Shown one piece after another: positions 32,355 through 40,958 of a DNA stretch of 40,958 nucleotides; the stretch's first letter is position 1, and each line of letters starts with the position of its first letter. Source of the DNA: an uncultured Armatimonadota bacterium (GTDB lineage Bacteria > Armatimonadota > Armatimonadia > Armatimonadales > Armatimonadaceae). The position numbers and the translations under genes were made by a program. The notes under the pieces were generated by a model, which saw nothing but the letters and a program-made list of their open reading frames with translations, had not been told where the DNA came from and searched no databases. The stretch is from the NCBI GenBank assembly GCA_903910385.1, contig CAIVZM010000078.1, positions 1 through 40,958 on the forward strand, in the 5' to 3' direction.

Positions 32355-35024
32355 CTATGCACTGAGGGAAAGAGCGAGCGTAACCGCACTTTCCAGAGAC
32401 ATTACCTGACCATTGGCGAAGGCGGACGAAAATTCCCGCTCGCTGAGGAACTCCCGTGCGCTCTTCATTGAGCGGTCAAACAGAAGTTGTTGAACGGGAG
32501 GCAGACGACTGTTCATTTCCTTCAATAGATGACTTACCGCCCCGCATAGCATAGCTGCCTTGACCGGGGCATAGGTATCCTCTCGAGAACCGAAGGTCAT
32601 GAGCCAATCGGCAACCGTTGTGAGCGTCCAGGCGAAGCCGATCTTCAAACCGACGCGTCGACAGAGGATAATACTTTCTTGCTGATACCGGAGCGCGGCG
32701 GAGCTATCGCCTCGGGCGCTCATCGTGATTCCCATCAAATGGGTGACATGGGCGGCGGGACGCTGATATTGCGTCCGATTCAGGAGTGAGTCCGCCTCCA
32801 GTAACATATTTTCCGCTTCAGCATATCGTTCCTGATAAATCGCGAGGATGGCTTGACCATTGAGCAGGCGGTTAATATTGAGTTTCATTCCCAACCGCCG
32901 CGCCAAATCGAGACCTTCGTCTATCCTCGCCAGACCGGTGGTCAAATCACCGCGAAACCCGGCAATGACCCCGCCCAATGCCAGACCAAAGGAAAGTGTC
33001 ACCGGGTCGTAGTGACGTTCCATCACATAGCGAATACGTTCAAAATACGATTCGCCCAGTGTGTATTCTCCCTGTTCCATACAGGCGTGCAGCAGGCACC
33101 GGAGCGCAATTCCTGCATCTTCCCAGTTTTCACTGGCTTCAAATCCGGCAACCGCTTCTGTCAGGAAAAGATGGGTCGCCGCATAATCGTTTTGCGCCTG
33201 CGCAAGGATTCCTGCCAGGGAAAGAAGCCGGTCAAATGCCAGTTTTTTCCCGAATCCGGCATCCCGTCCCGCCTTGAGCAGGGCGCTGACCTGCGAACGC
33301 GCTTCCGTCACATAATTACTGGTAAACCAGAACTCTCGCAGAGATAATGCCAGTTCGATACCGTTACGGACGCTTTCCTGATCTGCTCCTGTTCGAGCGC
33401 TCCATTCGAGGGCGCTCCGCAGGTTTGCGTACTCTGACTGTATTTGCCTTACAGACTCCGTCGCTTCCGTCCCATGCAAATCCGTCGCCACTCTGGCGAC
33501 GAATGCAGTAAAGTACGCCAGATGTCGTCCCCGAAGTAATTTCTCCTCACTTCCTTTATGGTCGTTCATAAGGCGTTTTTCCTCGCCAAAATGCCGAATC
33601 GTTTCGAGAAACCGATACCGGGCCGCTTTTCCCATTTCATCGACCTGAATCAGAGATTTATTGACCAGACCCGCGAGAATATCCGCGACGGGTTCGCTAT
33701 CACCGCAGACAGCCTCCGCCGCAGACAATGTCAGACCTCCGGTAAAAACGCTCAATCGCTGCCAGAGTTTTTGCTCTTGATCCGTTGTCAGATCATAACT
33801 CCACTGGATCGAGGCTCGCATCGCCTGATGACGCTGGGGAGAATCCCGATAGCCTGCATTAAGGAACTGGAAATCCTTGTCCATTTGCTGTGAGAGCGAT
33901 CTGAGTCCGAAGACAGGCGTACGCGCTGCCGCGAGTTCGATTGCCAGAGGAATGCCGTCCAGTTGTCGGCAAATGTGGGCGATAGCGGATGCATTTCCCT
34001 CATAGAGTGAAATTTCTGCGCCTATGCTGCGGGCTCTCTGGAGGAACAGCGCCACCGATTCGATTTTGGGAAATTCGTCAACGTTCCATTCGGTAACTTC
34101 ATCCGGTGTCTTAAGAGAAGGGACACGCCATTCACGTTCGTCACGTAACCGCATCGCTTCACGCCCGCTGGATAGTATCGTCACGGACGGACAGGAACGA
34201 ACAATTTCTGTAGATAGCGCCGCGGCTCCGTCGAGTAAATGCTCAATATTGTCCAGAAGCAAAAGAGCGCGTCTGGGACGAAGAAAAGTGCACACCGTAT
34301 GAATGAGGGCTCGGTCCGCTTCTTCTCCGATTCCCAGAGTGCGGGCGGTCGCGGACAGGGGGGCGTCTCCGCCGGTCAGGGAGGTCAGTTCGATCAGGTA
34401 GACGCCATCCGGGAATTGGGTCTGGACAGCGTGAGCGACCAGCAGTTGTAAGGTGGTTTTTCCGACGCCTCCGGGACCGGTCAAAGTCAACAGACGGGTA
34501 TCGGTTAGCGCATCCAGAATAGACTGCGTTTCCTGGCGGCGTTCCAGAAGATGAGGGGGTAATGGCGGCAGATTGCCGGGAATCGGTGTAAGTGATGCCG
34601 CAAGTCGTGGACTTGAAGGAGGAAAGGAGTCGCCATCCGCATGTTGTCGTAACTGCGCCAGAAAGGCTTCATCATCGAAGGCTGGATAAACTTCCAGGCG
34701 TTCGGTGGAGTTGTCAAAGTGAGCTTTCACCTCTTGCCAGAGTGAACGGGCTTCCATATGCTCTTCGCCAGGCAGGAAGATGCCGGCTTCCAGATAAACA
34801 GTGAGAAGTTTATATAATGTCGCCGGTTTTGGCAGATTGCAATCACTTTCCCAGTTACGCACTGTCCTGCCGTTGATTCCGCCCAGTCGCGCCCCTAATT
34901 CGCTTTGACTCCAACCGCTTCGACGTCGGTATAATAAAAATAACTCTCTGGGAGTGGTGTATGCTTGAGTAAGATGCGATGGCGTCACCCGTTTTTCGGA
35001 AGCTGATTTCGATTGTATATGCAC
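32355..35024 (-). CDS. XRE-STAND ATPase-TPR transcriptional regulator
   Basis: This is a large 889-residue signal-transducing regulator. The N-terminal XRE-type helix-turn-helix (about 26-75: PRELFLLYRRRSGWSQSELGARLGG...VRNWESDCNLPKP) is followed by a linker and a STAND/NB-ARC-like ATPase with Walker A GPGGVGKT (183-190), Walker B ALLLLDN (D258) and the GIPLAIELAAAR block near 370. The C-terminal 400 residues are helical TPR-like repeats (for example LREFWFTSNYVTEARSQVSALLKAG). Such proteins are thought to bind a ligand through the repeats, oligomerise on ATP binding and switch transcription. The start is GTG, supported by GAGGT 8 bases upstream. The likely target is the divergent AIM24/XRE/sulfatase group, inferred from position. 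Confidence 0.92.
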   Translation of the reverse strand: MHIQSKSASEKRVTPSHLTQAYTTPRELFLLYRRRSGWSQSELGARLGGINGRTVRNWESDCNLPKPATLYKLLTVYLEAGIFLPGEEHMEARSLWQEVKAHFDNSTERLEVYPAFDDEAFLAQLRQHADGDSFPPSSPRLAASLTPIPGNLPPLPPHLLERRQETQSILDALTDTRLLTLTGPGGVGKTTLQLLVAHAVQTQFPDGVYLIELTSLTGGDAPLSATARTLGIGEEADRALIHTVCTFLRPRRALLLLDNIEHLLDGAAALSTEIVRSCPSVTILSSGREAMRLRDEREWRVPSLKTPDEVTEWNVDEFPKIESVALFLQRARSIGAEISLYEGNASAIAHICRQLDGIPLAIELAAARTPVFGLRSLSQQMDKDFQFLNAGYRDSPQRHQAMRASIQWSYDLTTDQEQKLWQRLSVFTGGLTLSAAEAVCGDSEPVADILAGLVNKSLIQVDEMGKAARYRFLETIRHFGEEKRLMNDHKGSEEKLLRGRHLAYFTAFVARVATDLHGTEATESVRQIQSEYANLRSALEWSARTGADQESVRNGIELALSLREFWFTSNYVTEARSQVSALLKAGRDAGFGKKLAFDRLLSLAGILAQAQNDYAATHLFLTEAVAGFEASENWEDAGIALRCLLHACMEQGEYTLGESYFERIRYVMERHYDPVTLSFGLALGGVIAGFRGDLTTGLARIDEGLDLARRLGMKLNINRLLNGQAILAIYQERYAEAENMLLEADSLLNRTQYQRPAAHVTHLMGITMSARGDSSAALRYQQESIILCRRVGLKIGFAWTLTTVADWLMTFGSREDTYAPVKAAMLCGAVSHLLKEMNSRLPPVQQLLFDRSMKSAREFLSEREFSSAFANGQVMSLESAVTLALSLSA

Positions 35025-35386
35025 GATACAGACCTCACCATACCTCGCTTACCTGACGATCAGTTCTTCAGAAGAAAAGCGGAAATAACGTGGAAACGAA
35101 CCGGAAATCAAAGGAGGCTTTTAGTAGCCAGTTATTTGATATCATAAAAACTGGTTATAAACCAAGCGCTGAGTTATCTGATGGTTTATCGGCGCTAGCT
35201 TTGCCCAACGTGTTCCTTGTTTGGTTTGCCTGGTTCAGGATGCGCCATTCCGGGAATCGACGCAACCGATTTTCATTGTGGAACATGACGCTTCGTTTCG
35301 AAAGGGTGATCGCTAACACATCGGATGAAGTCGAGCTTAGAACGTGCAAGGTTTTTCTGCGATGGCGTGTTTGAGGAATGAAAGCG
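35025..35386. other. Spacer between STAND regulator and AIM24 gene
   Basis: This 362-base divergent region has one open frame (35090-35374, GTG start) whose product looks random: Arg/Trp/Phe-rich and without a ribosome site. I do not call it a gene. A short palindrome GGTT-ATA-AACC lies near 35154, and ATGGTTTATC shortly after shares part of it. Either could be a regulator site, but this is weak. Confidence 0.35.
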
Positions 35387-36142
35387 ATGAGTAAGGAAAT
35401 CAACGAACCGTTGTCCCTGACGGAGTTCCTTGAGGAAAGCCGTGAAAGCGGTAGTGCCGTTCGTTTTGGTGCGGAATCGCTGAGGATTCTGCGGGTGGAA
35501 ATCGGTGATGGAGACAATGAAGGGGAAGTGTGGATAAAGCCCGGCGCGAGTATCGCATATCGGGGAGTCATTGATTTCCAGAGGTTACCTACTTTCGCCC
35601 GGGGAGCCAGTTTCAGAGAGACGATGGCGCGGGAAAAGGCGCCGCTGGCTCTGGCGGTCGGTCGCGGTAAAATTTGGCTTGCCCATCATGGTTACCATCT
35701 TCGAGTTTTAAAATTATCAGGAGAAACCATTTTTGTCGCTGCCCGGGAATTGCTGGCGTTTGAAGGGACGCTCGAACACGAAGTCCAGTTGATCGGCGGC
35801 GGAATCGGATTAGTCGAGGGAGGACTATTCGCTGTGCGTCTCTCCGGGCATGGTTCATTTGCTATCGCTATTCATGGCGATCCTCTGATTTTACACGTTA
35901 CGCCGGAGGCGCCCGTCACGACGGATCCGCTAGCGACTCTCGCTTGGACTGATGGCGTCATTCCGCATCTTGCCACAGACGTGGAATGGCGGTCGCTTTT
36001 CCGGCACGGGGGCGGCGAACCTTTCCAGATGCAGTTAATCGGTGACGGTTATGTCGCGGTACAACCCAGTGAAGACGATGATAAGTGGGCGGATGCCGGT
36101 TTACATCCAATGCGTCGCCTCAAATCGTGGATTTTTGGCTAA
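35387..36142 (+). CDS. AIM24 family protein
   Basis: From the ATG at 35387 this 251-residue protein has the AIM24 (former DUF124) double beta-roll fold: GEVWIKPGASIAYRGVIDF, APLALAVGRGKIWLAHHGYHLRVLKL and LEHEVQLIGGG...LFAVRLSGHGSFAIAIHG (in parts), with many glycines at turns. The yeast namesake affects mitochondrial inner-membrane organisation. Bacterial members have unclear roles and are often near stress or transport genes. An ATG three codons upstream is only one base from the GAGGA, so the second ATG, about 11 bases from it, is preferred. The small XRE gene and the sulfatase follow on the same strand. Confidence 0.85.
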   Translation: MSKEINEPLSLTEFLEESRESGSAVRFGAESLRILRVEIGDGDNEGEVWIKPGASIAYRGVIDFQRLPTFARGASFRETMAREKAPLALAVGRGKIWLAHHGYHLRVLKLSGETIFVAARELLAFEGTLEHEVQLIGGGIGLVEGGLFAVRLSGHGSFAIAIHGDPLILHVTPEAPVTTDPLATLAWTDGVIPHLATDVEWRSLFRHGGGEPFQMQLIGDGYVAVQPSEDDDKWADAGLHPMRRLKSWIFG

Positions 36143-36245
36143 TCGAATCGACGTTTACAGGAACGGCTCAGGGTTAGCTGAAAGCCTGACTGCGATTTCA
36201 AGAGTCTATGACGCTGAACAGGTATGGAGAAATAGTTTTAACGTG

Positions 36246-36560
36246 ATGGAACAAAGATCGGAAGCCCTGATACCCTCAAGGGAAGATTCAGGGACGATGG
36301 AACTGGCGAACTATTTACGATCACAACGTGAACGTCGCGCTATTTCATGTACGGGTCTGGCGACGCTTTCCGGCATCAGCCGGATGACGCTCTGGCGATG
36401 GGAAAATTCCGTCTGCATTCCTCATGTTTACGAATTGGAAATCGCCCTTGAAGCGTTATCCGTCCCCACTGAAGAACGGAATTATGCATTAACCCTGCGC
36501 GCTGAACTACTCTCGCGCAAGAGCGTCTGCGAGAATGAGTTGCAACTGTGTTGTCGATAA
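36246..36560 (+). CDS. Small XRE-type helix-turn-helix protein
   Basis: This 104-residue protein carries one XRE/Cro-type DNA-binding domain: MELANYLRSQRERRAISCTGLATLSGISRMTLWRWENSVCIPHVYELEIALEAL in parts, with the recognition helix at ISRMTLWRWEN. The C-terminal tail has three cysteines (CENELQLCC). The frame stays open upstream into the AIM24 gene, so the start is uncertain. 36246 is my choice and the ATG at 36297, close to AGGGA, is the alternative. It has no sensor domain. It lies 103 bases after AIM24 and 87 bases before the sulfatase and may regulate either. Its domain resembles that of the STAND regulator opposite. Confidence 0.7.
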   Translation: MEQRSEALIPSREDSGTMELANYLRSQRERRAISCTGLATLSGISRMTLWRWENSVCIPHVYELEIALEALSVPTEERNYALTLRAELLSRKSVCENELQLCCR

Positions 36561-36647
36561 ATTTTAGTTGATGGAAGAATTCAAGCAACAGTGACGCCTT
36601 AATTCATTTAGGTGTCACTGATAACTGTATTCAAAGGATACAAAGTG

Positions 36648-38984
36648 ATGAGTAATAAGGAATTCAAAGGCGTTATTAGCCTTGATGTACGTGATTCTCA
36701 GCCGGACTGGGAACCCTATGAATTGAAGAAGGCTCCGGAAGGCGCTCCTAATGTGTTGATCGTCCTCTATGATGACACAGGTCTTGCCGCCTGGTCGCCA
36801 TTTGGTGGCAGAATCAATATGCCCACTCTGCAAAAACTTGCTGATAATGGCCTGATGTATTCGCAGTGGCATACCACCGCTCTTTGTTCCCCGACTCGCT
36901 CCACCTTCCTGACCGGACGTAATCACCATGTGAACCGCTGCGCCTGTATCACCGAAGGCTCCAATGGATTTCCGGGAGCCGCTGGACGACTACCCGCAGA
37001 GTGCGCGACCATCGGTCAGGTCTTGCAGGACAATGGTTACAGCACGTACTGGCTTGGCAAGAACCACAATGTCCCCGAAGAAGATATCGCTTCCGGTGGA
37101 ACTCGGAGCGAATGGCCCCTCGCGAAGGGCTTCGACCGATTCTATGGCTTCCTCGGCGGCGAGACCAATAACTGGTATCCCGACCTCGTCGAAGATAACA
37201 AGTTCATAGAGCAGCCCTACGGCCCGGAAGATGGCTACCACCTTTCCAAAGACCTGGCGGATCAGGCTCTCACGATGATTCGTGACCAGAAAGCGAGCAA
37301 CCCATCCAAACCCTGGTTCATGTGGCTCTGCCCCGGCGCCAACCATGCTCCCCACCACTGCCCGCAGGAATACGCGGACAAGTACAAGGGGATGTTTGAT
37401 GATGGTTACGAAGCCTATCGCGAATGGGTGCACACCCGGATGATCGAAAAGGGAATTTTGCCGAAAGATACCGCCCTCACCCCGATCAATCCCTTACCGG
37501 CGGAGGTCGCTGATCTTGCGCCCGGTGATGCGGTACGACCGTGGGATTCGCTGAATGCGGATGAGAAAAAGCTCTTTGCCCGCATGGCGGAAGTATTCGC
37601 GGGATTCTCCGAATACACTGACGTTCAGGTTGGGCGGGTCATCGATTATCTGGAAAAGACCGGGCAACTGGACAACACTATTGTCTTCTACTGCGCCGAT
37701 AACGGCGCATCCGGCGAAGGGTCTCCCAACGGCTCCGTCAACGAGAACAAATTCTTCAATGGTTATCCGGACGAACTTTCCGAGAACCTCAAATATCTGG
37801 AAGTCCTCGGCGGACCTGACACCTACAACCACTATCCGACCGGCTGGGCGGTGGCGTTCTCAACCCCGTTCCCGATGTTCAAGCGTTACTCGCAGTTCTC
37901 GGGCGGCACCTGTGACCCGTTGGTCATTCACTGGCCCAAGGGAATCAAGTCTAAAGGCGAAGTGCGCCATCAGTACCACCACAGCACCGACATCGTCCCC
38001 ACGATTCTGGATGTTATCGGTATCGAAATGCCGGAAGAATACCGGGGCGTCAAGCAGTACCCACTGAACGGCGTTTCCATGCGGTACTCGTTCGATGCGA
38101 AGCCAGATGGTCCGACCGAAAAGAAACGGCAATATTACACCATGCTCGGAACGCGTGGTATCTGGGAAAACGGCTGGAAAGCCTCCGCCCTTCATGCGCC
38201 GTTGACCAATGTCGGAAAGTTCGATCAGGACAAGTGGCAGCTATTCCATGTGGATACAGACCGCGCCGAATCCAAAGATCTGTCGGCGGAGCATCCGGAA
38301 AAACTGGAAGAACTGATCAAAATCTGGTTCGAAGAAGCGGACAAGAACTTTGTCCTGCCACTGGACGACCGAACCGCGACGATAATGCTCGGAGTGGCGC
38401 GTCCTCAGGCGGAACTACCCCGTAACCGGTATATTTACTATCCCGGCACCGCCCCAGTCCCGGAAGGCGTCGCCGTCAACATTCGCGGACGTTCCTACAA
38501 GATTGTCGCCGATGTGGAAATCACGGATGTGAACTGTAAAGGCGTCATCTTCGCGCATGGCTCCCGCTTCGGCGGTCATAGCCTGTTTATCAAAGACAAG
38601 AAACTGTTCTACGTTTACAACTTCCTCGGTATCAAGCCGGAGCAGAAGTTTATTTCTGGAGAACTGACGCCGGGTAAATATACCCTCGGCATGGAGTTCA
38701 TCCGCGAAGGCGCAGGACAGTATGGCGAGTCCCTTGGCACGACCAAGCTTTATGTCAATGAAAAGGTCGTGGCGGAAGGCCCGATGAAGACCCAACCCGG
38801 CAAGTTCACGCTCTCCGGTGACGGTCTCTGTATCGGTCGCGACAGCGGCGACAACGTTTCCGAAGAATATTCAAACCCCGGCACGTTCAAGGGTGGCGAA
38901 ATTCTCGGCGTTGGTGTCGATGTCAGCGAAGAGGTTTATATCGATCTGGAGCTCGAGGCGCACTCGAAGTTCGTTCTCGACTAA
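36648..38984 (+). CDS. Type I arylsulfatase, cytoplasmic
   Basis: This 778-residue enzyme hydrolyses sulfate esters. From the ATG at 36648 (AAAGGA 9 bases upstream) the metal site starts at VLYDDTG (D42, D43), and CSPTRSTFLTGR holds C80, the residue converted to formylglycine. The motif fits C-x-P-(S/A/T)-R-x4-TGR. Further marks are WLGKNH, and FYCADNGASGEGS for the remaining calcium ligands. After the sulfatase domain (to about 590) there is a C-terminal beta-rich region (about 600-778) with ITDVNCKGVIFAHGSRFGGHSLFIKDKKL (in parts), resembling a jelly-roll. No signal peptide is seen, so it is probably cytosolic, like some Pseudomonas arylsulfatases. A formylglycine-generating enzyme must be encoded elsewhere. 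Confidence 0.93.
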   Translation: MSNKEFKGVISLDVRDSQPDWEPYELKKAPEGAPNVLIVLYDDTGLAAWSPFGGRINMPTLQKLADNGLMYSQWHTTALCSPTRSTFLTGRNHHVNRCACITEGSNGFPGAAGRLPAECATIGQVLQDNGYSTYWLGKNHNVPEEDIASGGTRSEWPLAKGFDRFYGFLGGETNNWYPDLVEDNKFIEQPYGPEDGYHLSKDLADQALTMIRDQKASNPSKPWFMWLCPGANHAPHHCPQEYADKYKGMFDDGYEAYREWVHTRMIEKGILPKDTALTPINPLPAEVADLAPGDAVRPWDSLNADEKKLFARMAEVFAGFSEYTDVQVGRVIDYLEKTGQLDNTIVFYCADNGASGEGSPNGSVNENKFFNGYPDELSENLKYLEVLGGPDTYNHYPTGWAVAFSTPFPMFKRYSQFSGGTCDPLVIHWPKGIKSKGEVRHQYHHSTDIVPTILDVIGIEMPEEYRGVKQYPLNGVSMRYSFDAKPDGPTEKKRQYYTMLGTRGIWENGWKASALHAPLTNVGKFDQDKWQLFHVDTDRAESKDLSAEHPEKLEELIKIWFEEADKNFVLPLDDRTATIMLGVARPQAELPRNRYIYYPGTAPVPEGVAVNIRGRSYKIVADVEITDVNCKGVIFAHGSRFGGHSLFIKDKKLFYVYNFLGIKPEQKFISGELTPGKYTLGMEFIREGAGQYGESLGTTKLYVNEKVVAEGPMKTQPGKFTLSGDGLCIGRDSGDNVSEEYSNPGTFKGGEILGVGVDVSEEVYIDLELEAHSKFVLD

Positions 38985-39008
38985 GAAACGTTCCTGACGA
39001 TCCTATTG

Positions 39009-39037
39009 GTCGGGAGGGATCTAACCTCCCTCCCGAC
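39009..39037 (+). terminator. Terminator after arylsulfatase
   Basis: A perfect 10-base GC-rich inverted repeat (39009-39018 with 39028-39037) and a 9-base loop, starting 25 bases after the sulfatase stop. No clear T-run follows. Confidence 0.75.
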
Positions 39038-39287
39038 TACTCCAGAAGTGGTTACATCCAATTCGTACAAAGACAATCCCAGAATGCGAAAATGATTCAC
39101 TCACCGCTAATGTTCTCCTTGTGCAGTAATCGGTATGGTTGGCGGATTTGTAACACTTTATTGAAATCTGAGCAGGAACTCAGGATTCCATAGGGGAAAC
39201 ACGAAAAGATAAAGACGCTTGACAAAAGTCAGGCGTCTTCAACCATCTTATTGCAACAGTGATGCTGGTAGAGAGGCTTTTGACGGT
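39038..39287 (+). other. Leader region with second hairpin
   Basis: This stretch, part of a 303-base gap, precedes the small secreted protein gene. At 39212-39239 a 12-pair stem (one G-U) closes on the loop AAAA. On the minus strand it would be followed by a T-rich run, yet no leftward gene ends here, so it may be a leader hairpin for the rightward gene or a relic. No further gene is recognised. Confidence 0.45.
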
Positions 39288-39659
39288 ATGAAAAAAATAT
39301 TGGTTCTTCCCCTGACAGCGTTTTGCATTGCCCTGGCGACGACGGGAGCGTTTGCGCAGAACAGTCGGCAACGGGTCGAGTTCAGCGGCGAGGTCGATGA
39401 AGAGGCGATTATTTTCATCTCGCGAAACCGGATCAGTCTCAAGACCAGTACGACAGAACCCGTCTATGGATTGAAATATAAATTCGGTTCTGAATTTCCG
39501 CGTAAAAGGGTAAATTGCTACTTTAAGAGTAAAAATGGCAGAGGCAAAATCGAACTGATTCAGCAACCTCTGGAATCCAATAAGTATACTGCCGCAATTC
39601 GCATTACAGATACAGATCGCGCACGAGCGAAATATGACTTCGTTCTGGTGTGGGACTGA
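39288..39659 (+). CDS. Small secreted protein, unknown
   Basis: This is a 123-residue exported protein. The signal peptide (MKKILVLPLTAFCIALATTGAFA) is cut before QNSRQR. The mature part is about 100 residues, basic, with alternating strands (RVEFSGEVDEEAIIFISRNRISLKT, YGLKYKFGSEFPRKRVNCYF, TAAIRITDTD, YDFVLVWD in parts) that suggest a small beta-sandwich. There is one cysteine. GAGAGG lies 11 bases before the ATG. It is followed 93 bases later by another secreted protein on the same strand. No family is recognised. Confidence 0.75.
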   Translation: MKKILVLPLTAFCIALATTGAFAQNSRQRVEFSGEVDEEAIIFISRNRISLKTSTTEPVYGLKYKFGSEFPRKRVNCYFKSKNGRGKIELIQQPLESNKYTAAIRITDTDRARAKYDFVLVWD

Positions 39660-39752
39660 ACATTAACGCTACATTCAAGGCGAAATCATTATCGCTCCTC
39701 TGAAAACTAATACTATTCATCCGAACGCTATTATTTAAGAAAGGTATTTTCG

Positions 39753-40457
39753 ATGCAAATCAATCAAATCGGGCAACGTTTCTGTTCGTTGGCGTTCGCC
39801 CTTGCGTTAACGTCTGGACTGTGCGCGTTTCCTGCTTACGCTCAAGAAACTCCCGCTGCGAAACCCGCAACACTTGCCAAAACGGGGAAGGTGGAAAACG
39901 TTCAGATTCCCAAAGGAGCCGTTATTCTGGTGGTTCTGGATACCGAAATCAGTTCGAAGACTACCAAAGTCGGCGACCAGATTGAAGCCCACCTCAGTAC
40001 GATGGACGAAGCGGACATTTTCCCCAGGAAGACCCAGTTTTTCGGCAAAATCGGCGATATCAAACCGAAGACCGCCAGTGGTCCCGGCGCCGTAGTGGTG
40101 AAATTCACGCAGGCTGTCCTGCCTGATGGCTCCAAGCTCGAAATCGAAGCGAGTCCGCGCCCATTAGCTAAAGAGAACGCTGAGTCCGCGAGCAAAGACT
40201 CCAGAAATAAGCAAAGAGGCGGCGGAATCGGTGGCAAGGCGGCGGTAGGTGCGCTCCTGGGAACTGCAGTTGCGGGAAATGATACCACTGGCGCCATCAT
40301 CGGGGGAACGGTAGCGGCGGCGGCGGCAGGCAGTAAGAAAAACAAAGCGGCGGCAGCGGAAGCGGCGAAGACGGTCGATATCGTTATCAAGGAAGCCACC
40401 AAGTTCGAACTGGTCTTCACAAAGTCTTTTATCCTTAAGAAGACGGTCGCCCCGTAG
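39753..40457 (+). CDS. Secreted protein with glycine-zipper segment
   Basis: This is a 234-residue exported protein. The signal peptide ends near AYA-QE (residue 30). A beta domain (about 50-135) has IPKGAVILVVLDTEISSKTTKVGDQIEA and KTQFFGKIGDIKPK, similar to the SH3-like or TrbI/VirB10-end-like domains of many secreted proteins of Acidobacteria and Armatimonadota (LPxGTxxxVxLDxxISSKTxxxGD). Next comes a Gly/Ala stretch (GGGIGGKAAVGALLGTAVAG then GAIIGGTVAAAAAG) with glycine-zipper spacing that could insert in or associate with a membrane, then a Lys/Ala-rich helix and a final strand. Its role is unknown. The neighbours are a secreted protein and a DUF1622 membrane protein. Confidence 0.75.
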   Translation: MQINQIGQRFCSLAFALALTSGLCAFPAYAQETPAAKPATLAKTGKVENVQIPKGAVILVVLDTEISSKTTKVGDQIEAHLSTMDEADIFPRKTQFFGKIGDIKPKTASGPGAVVVKFTQAVLPDGSKLEIEASPRPLAKENAESASKDSRNKQRGGGIGGKAAVGALLGTAVAGNDTTGAIIGGTVAAAAAGSKKNKAAAAEAAKTVDIVIKEATKFELVFTKSFILKKTVAP

Positions 40458-40530
40458 GGTAGTTTCCCTCAACGGTTTGGGTCGATAGAAGGAGAAGGCG
40501 TGAGCGCTTCTCTGGTAGGGGAAACAGGCG

Positions 40531-40944
40531 ATGGAAGACAAAGCGATCTCGATGAGTTTAGAATCCACGGAGGCCATCTTCAAGGCGATGGCGTCGTGGG
40601 TGGCGCTTGGTGTGGAGATTTTCGCCTGTGCCATCATTGTCGTTGCGATTATAGAAGCGATAGTGATATCGTTTACCTTGAAATTTGACCCACTTCGTCC
40701 GTTGTGGAAGCGTAAACAGATTTTTTTGCGCTTCGGTTCCTGGCTCATTCTGGCGTTAGAGTTTGAACTAGCGGCGGATATCGTGCGTTCCGCAATCGCG
40801 CCTTCCTGGAATCAGATTGGCATGCTTGCGGCGATTGCTGTAATTCGCACCTTTCTGAATTTCTTTCTGGAGCGTGATGTAGAAAAACTTTCAGAATCCG
40901 AACGGGGTTTTGTTGCTGAGCGGGAAGCGGTTATTCGGGAATAG
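40531..40944 (+). CDS. DUF1622 family membrane protein
   Basis: This 137-residue integral membrane protein has about three membrane segments: VALGVEIFACAIIVVAIIEAIVISF, FGSWLILALEFELAADIV and IGMLAAIAVIRTFLNFFL (in parts). DUF1622 proteins are short inner-membrane proteins of unknown function. The GLEFELAADI-type segment with its buried glutamates (LALEFELAADIVRS) and the RTFLNFFLERD turn are their hallmark. AGGGGAAA lies about 10 bases before the ATG. It follows the glycine-zipper protein by 73 bases. The stop is 14 bases from the window end, where an ATG at 40948 may begin another gene. Confidence 0.88.
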   Translation: MEDKAISMSLESTEAIFKAMASWVALGVEIFACAIIVVAIIEAIVISFTLKFDPLRPLWKRKQIFLRFGSWLILALEFELAADIVRSAIAPSWNQIGMLAAIAVIRTFLNFFLERDVEKLSESERGFVAEREAVIRE

Positions 40945-40958
40945 TCATGAATGAGCCG

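Noticed and set aside
35090-35374. 94-codon open frame in the spacer before AIM24
   Set aside because: GTG start without a ribosome site and random-looking composition; not supported as a gene.

Overview
The window looks like the chromosome of an Armatimonadota (former OP10) bacterium. This is inferred from gene content: a type IV prepilin-like protein with the [19 protein letters not shown] leader followed by [13 protein letters not shown] and an H-x9-DG tail, a Planctomycete/Armatimonadete-type cytochrome (PSCyt1-DUF1549-DUF1553) paired with a DUF1501 protein, a PEP-CTERM protein, and many secreted glycan-active enzymes. No transposases, phage genes or CRISPR arrays are visible. Base composition looks even across most genes.

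Layout, left to right. (1) 139-6176: a truncated secreted carbohydrate-active protein, then a PSD1 cytochrome and its DUF1501 partner. (2) 6245-8195: a xanthorhodopsin-like proton-pumping rhodopsin followed by the Brp/Blh carotene dioxygenase that makes retinal, a minimal light-harvesting unit. (3) 8474-13657: a GH32-like enzyme, and facing it a three-gene unit of alpha-L-fucosidase, zinc alcohol dehydrogenase and Gfo/Idh/MocA dehydrogenase, probably for deoxysugar use. (4) 13864-17205: a LacI regulator, a pseudopilin, a lipoprotein and a phytanoyl-CoA dioxygenase-like enzyme. (5) 17425-21693: an AlkZ-related protein, then a leftward unit of a secreted protein, a PhoA-type alkaline phosphatase and a PEP-CTERM protein. 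(6) 21812-22645: an initiator tRNA gene split by a group I intron that carries its own PD-(D/E)XK homing endonuclease gene. (7) 22683-28564: a compact phnGHIJKLM operon for C-P lyase, with no transporter, regulator or phnN/phnP in view. (8) 28869-31331: a large secreted transglutaminase-esterase fusion whose start site sits in a perfect hairpin. (9) 31409-40944: small hypothetical proteins, a large XRE-STAND-TPR regulator, an AIM24 protein, a small XRE regulator, a cytoplasmic arylsulfatase, two secreted proteins and a DUF1622 membrane protein.

Taken together this is a heterotroph that feeds on complex glycans (fucosylated and fructose-containing polymers, sulfate esters), scavenges phosphorus from both phosphate esters and phosphonates, and supplements energy with light. 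The most unusual element is the split tRNA-fMet: the intron interrupts the anticodon loop between U33 and C34, its core helices P7, P8 and P9 can be drawn by hand, and the endonuclease gene overlaps the ribozyme at both ends. Also notable are the carotenoid-antenna glycine in the rhodopsin, the stem-loops at the rhodopsin/blh junction and at the transglutaminase start, a zinc-ribbon-like insertion in PhnK, and a GH32-like enzyme lacking the usual acid/base glutamate.
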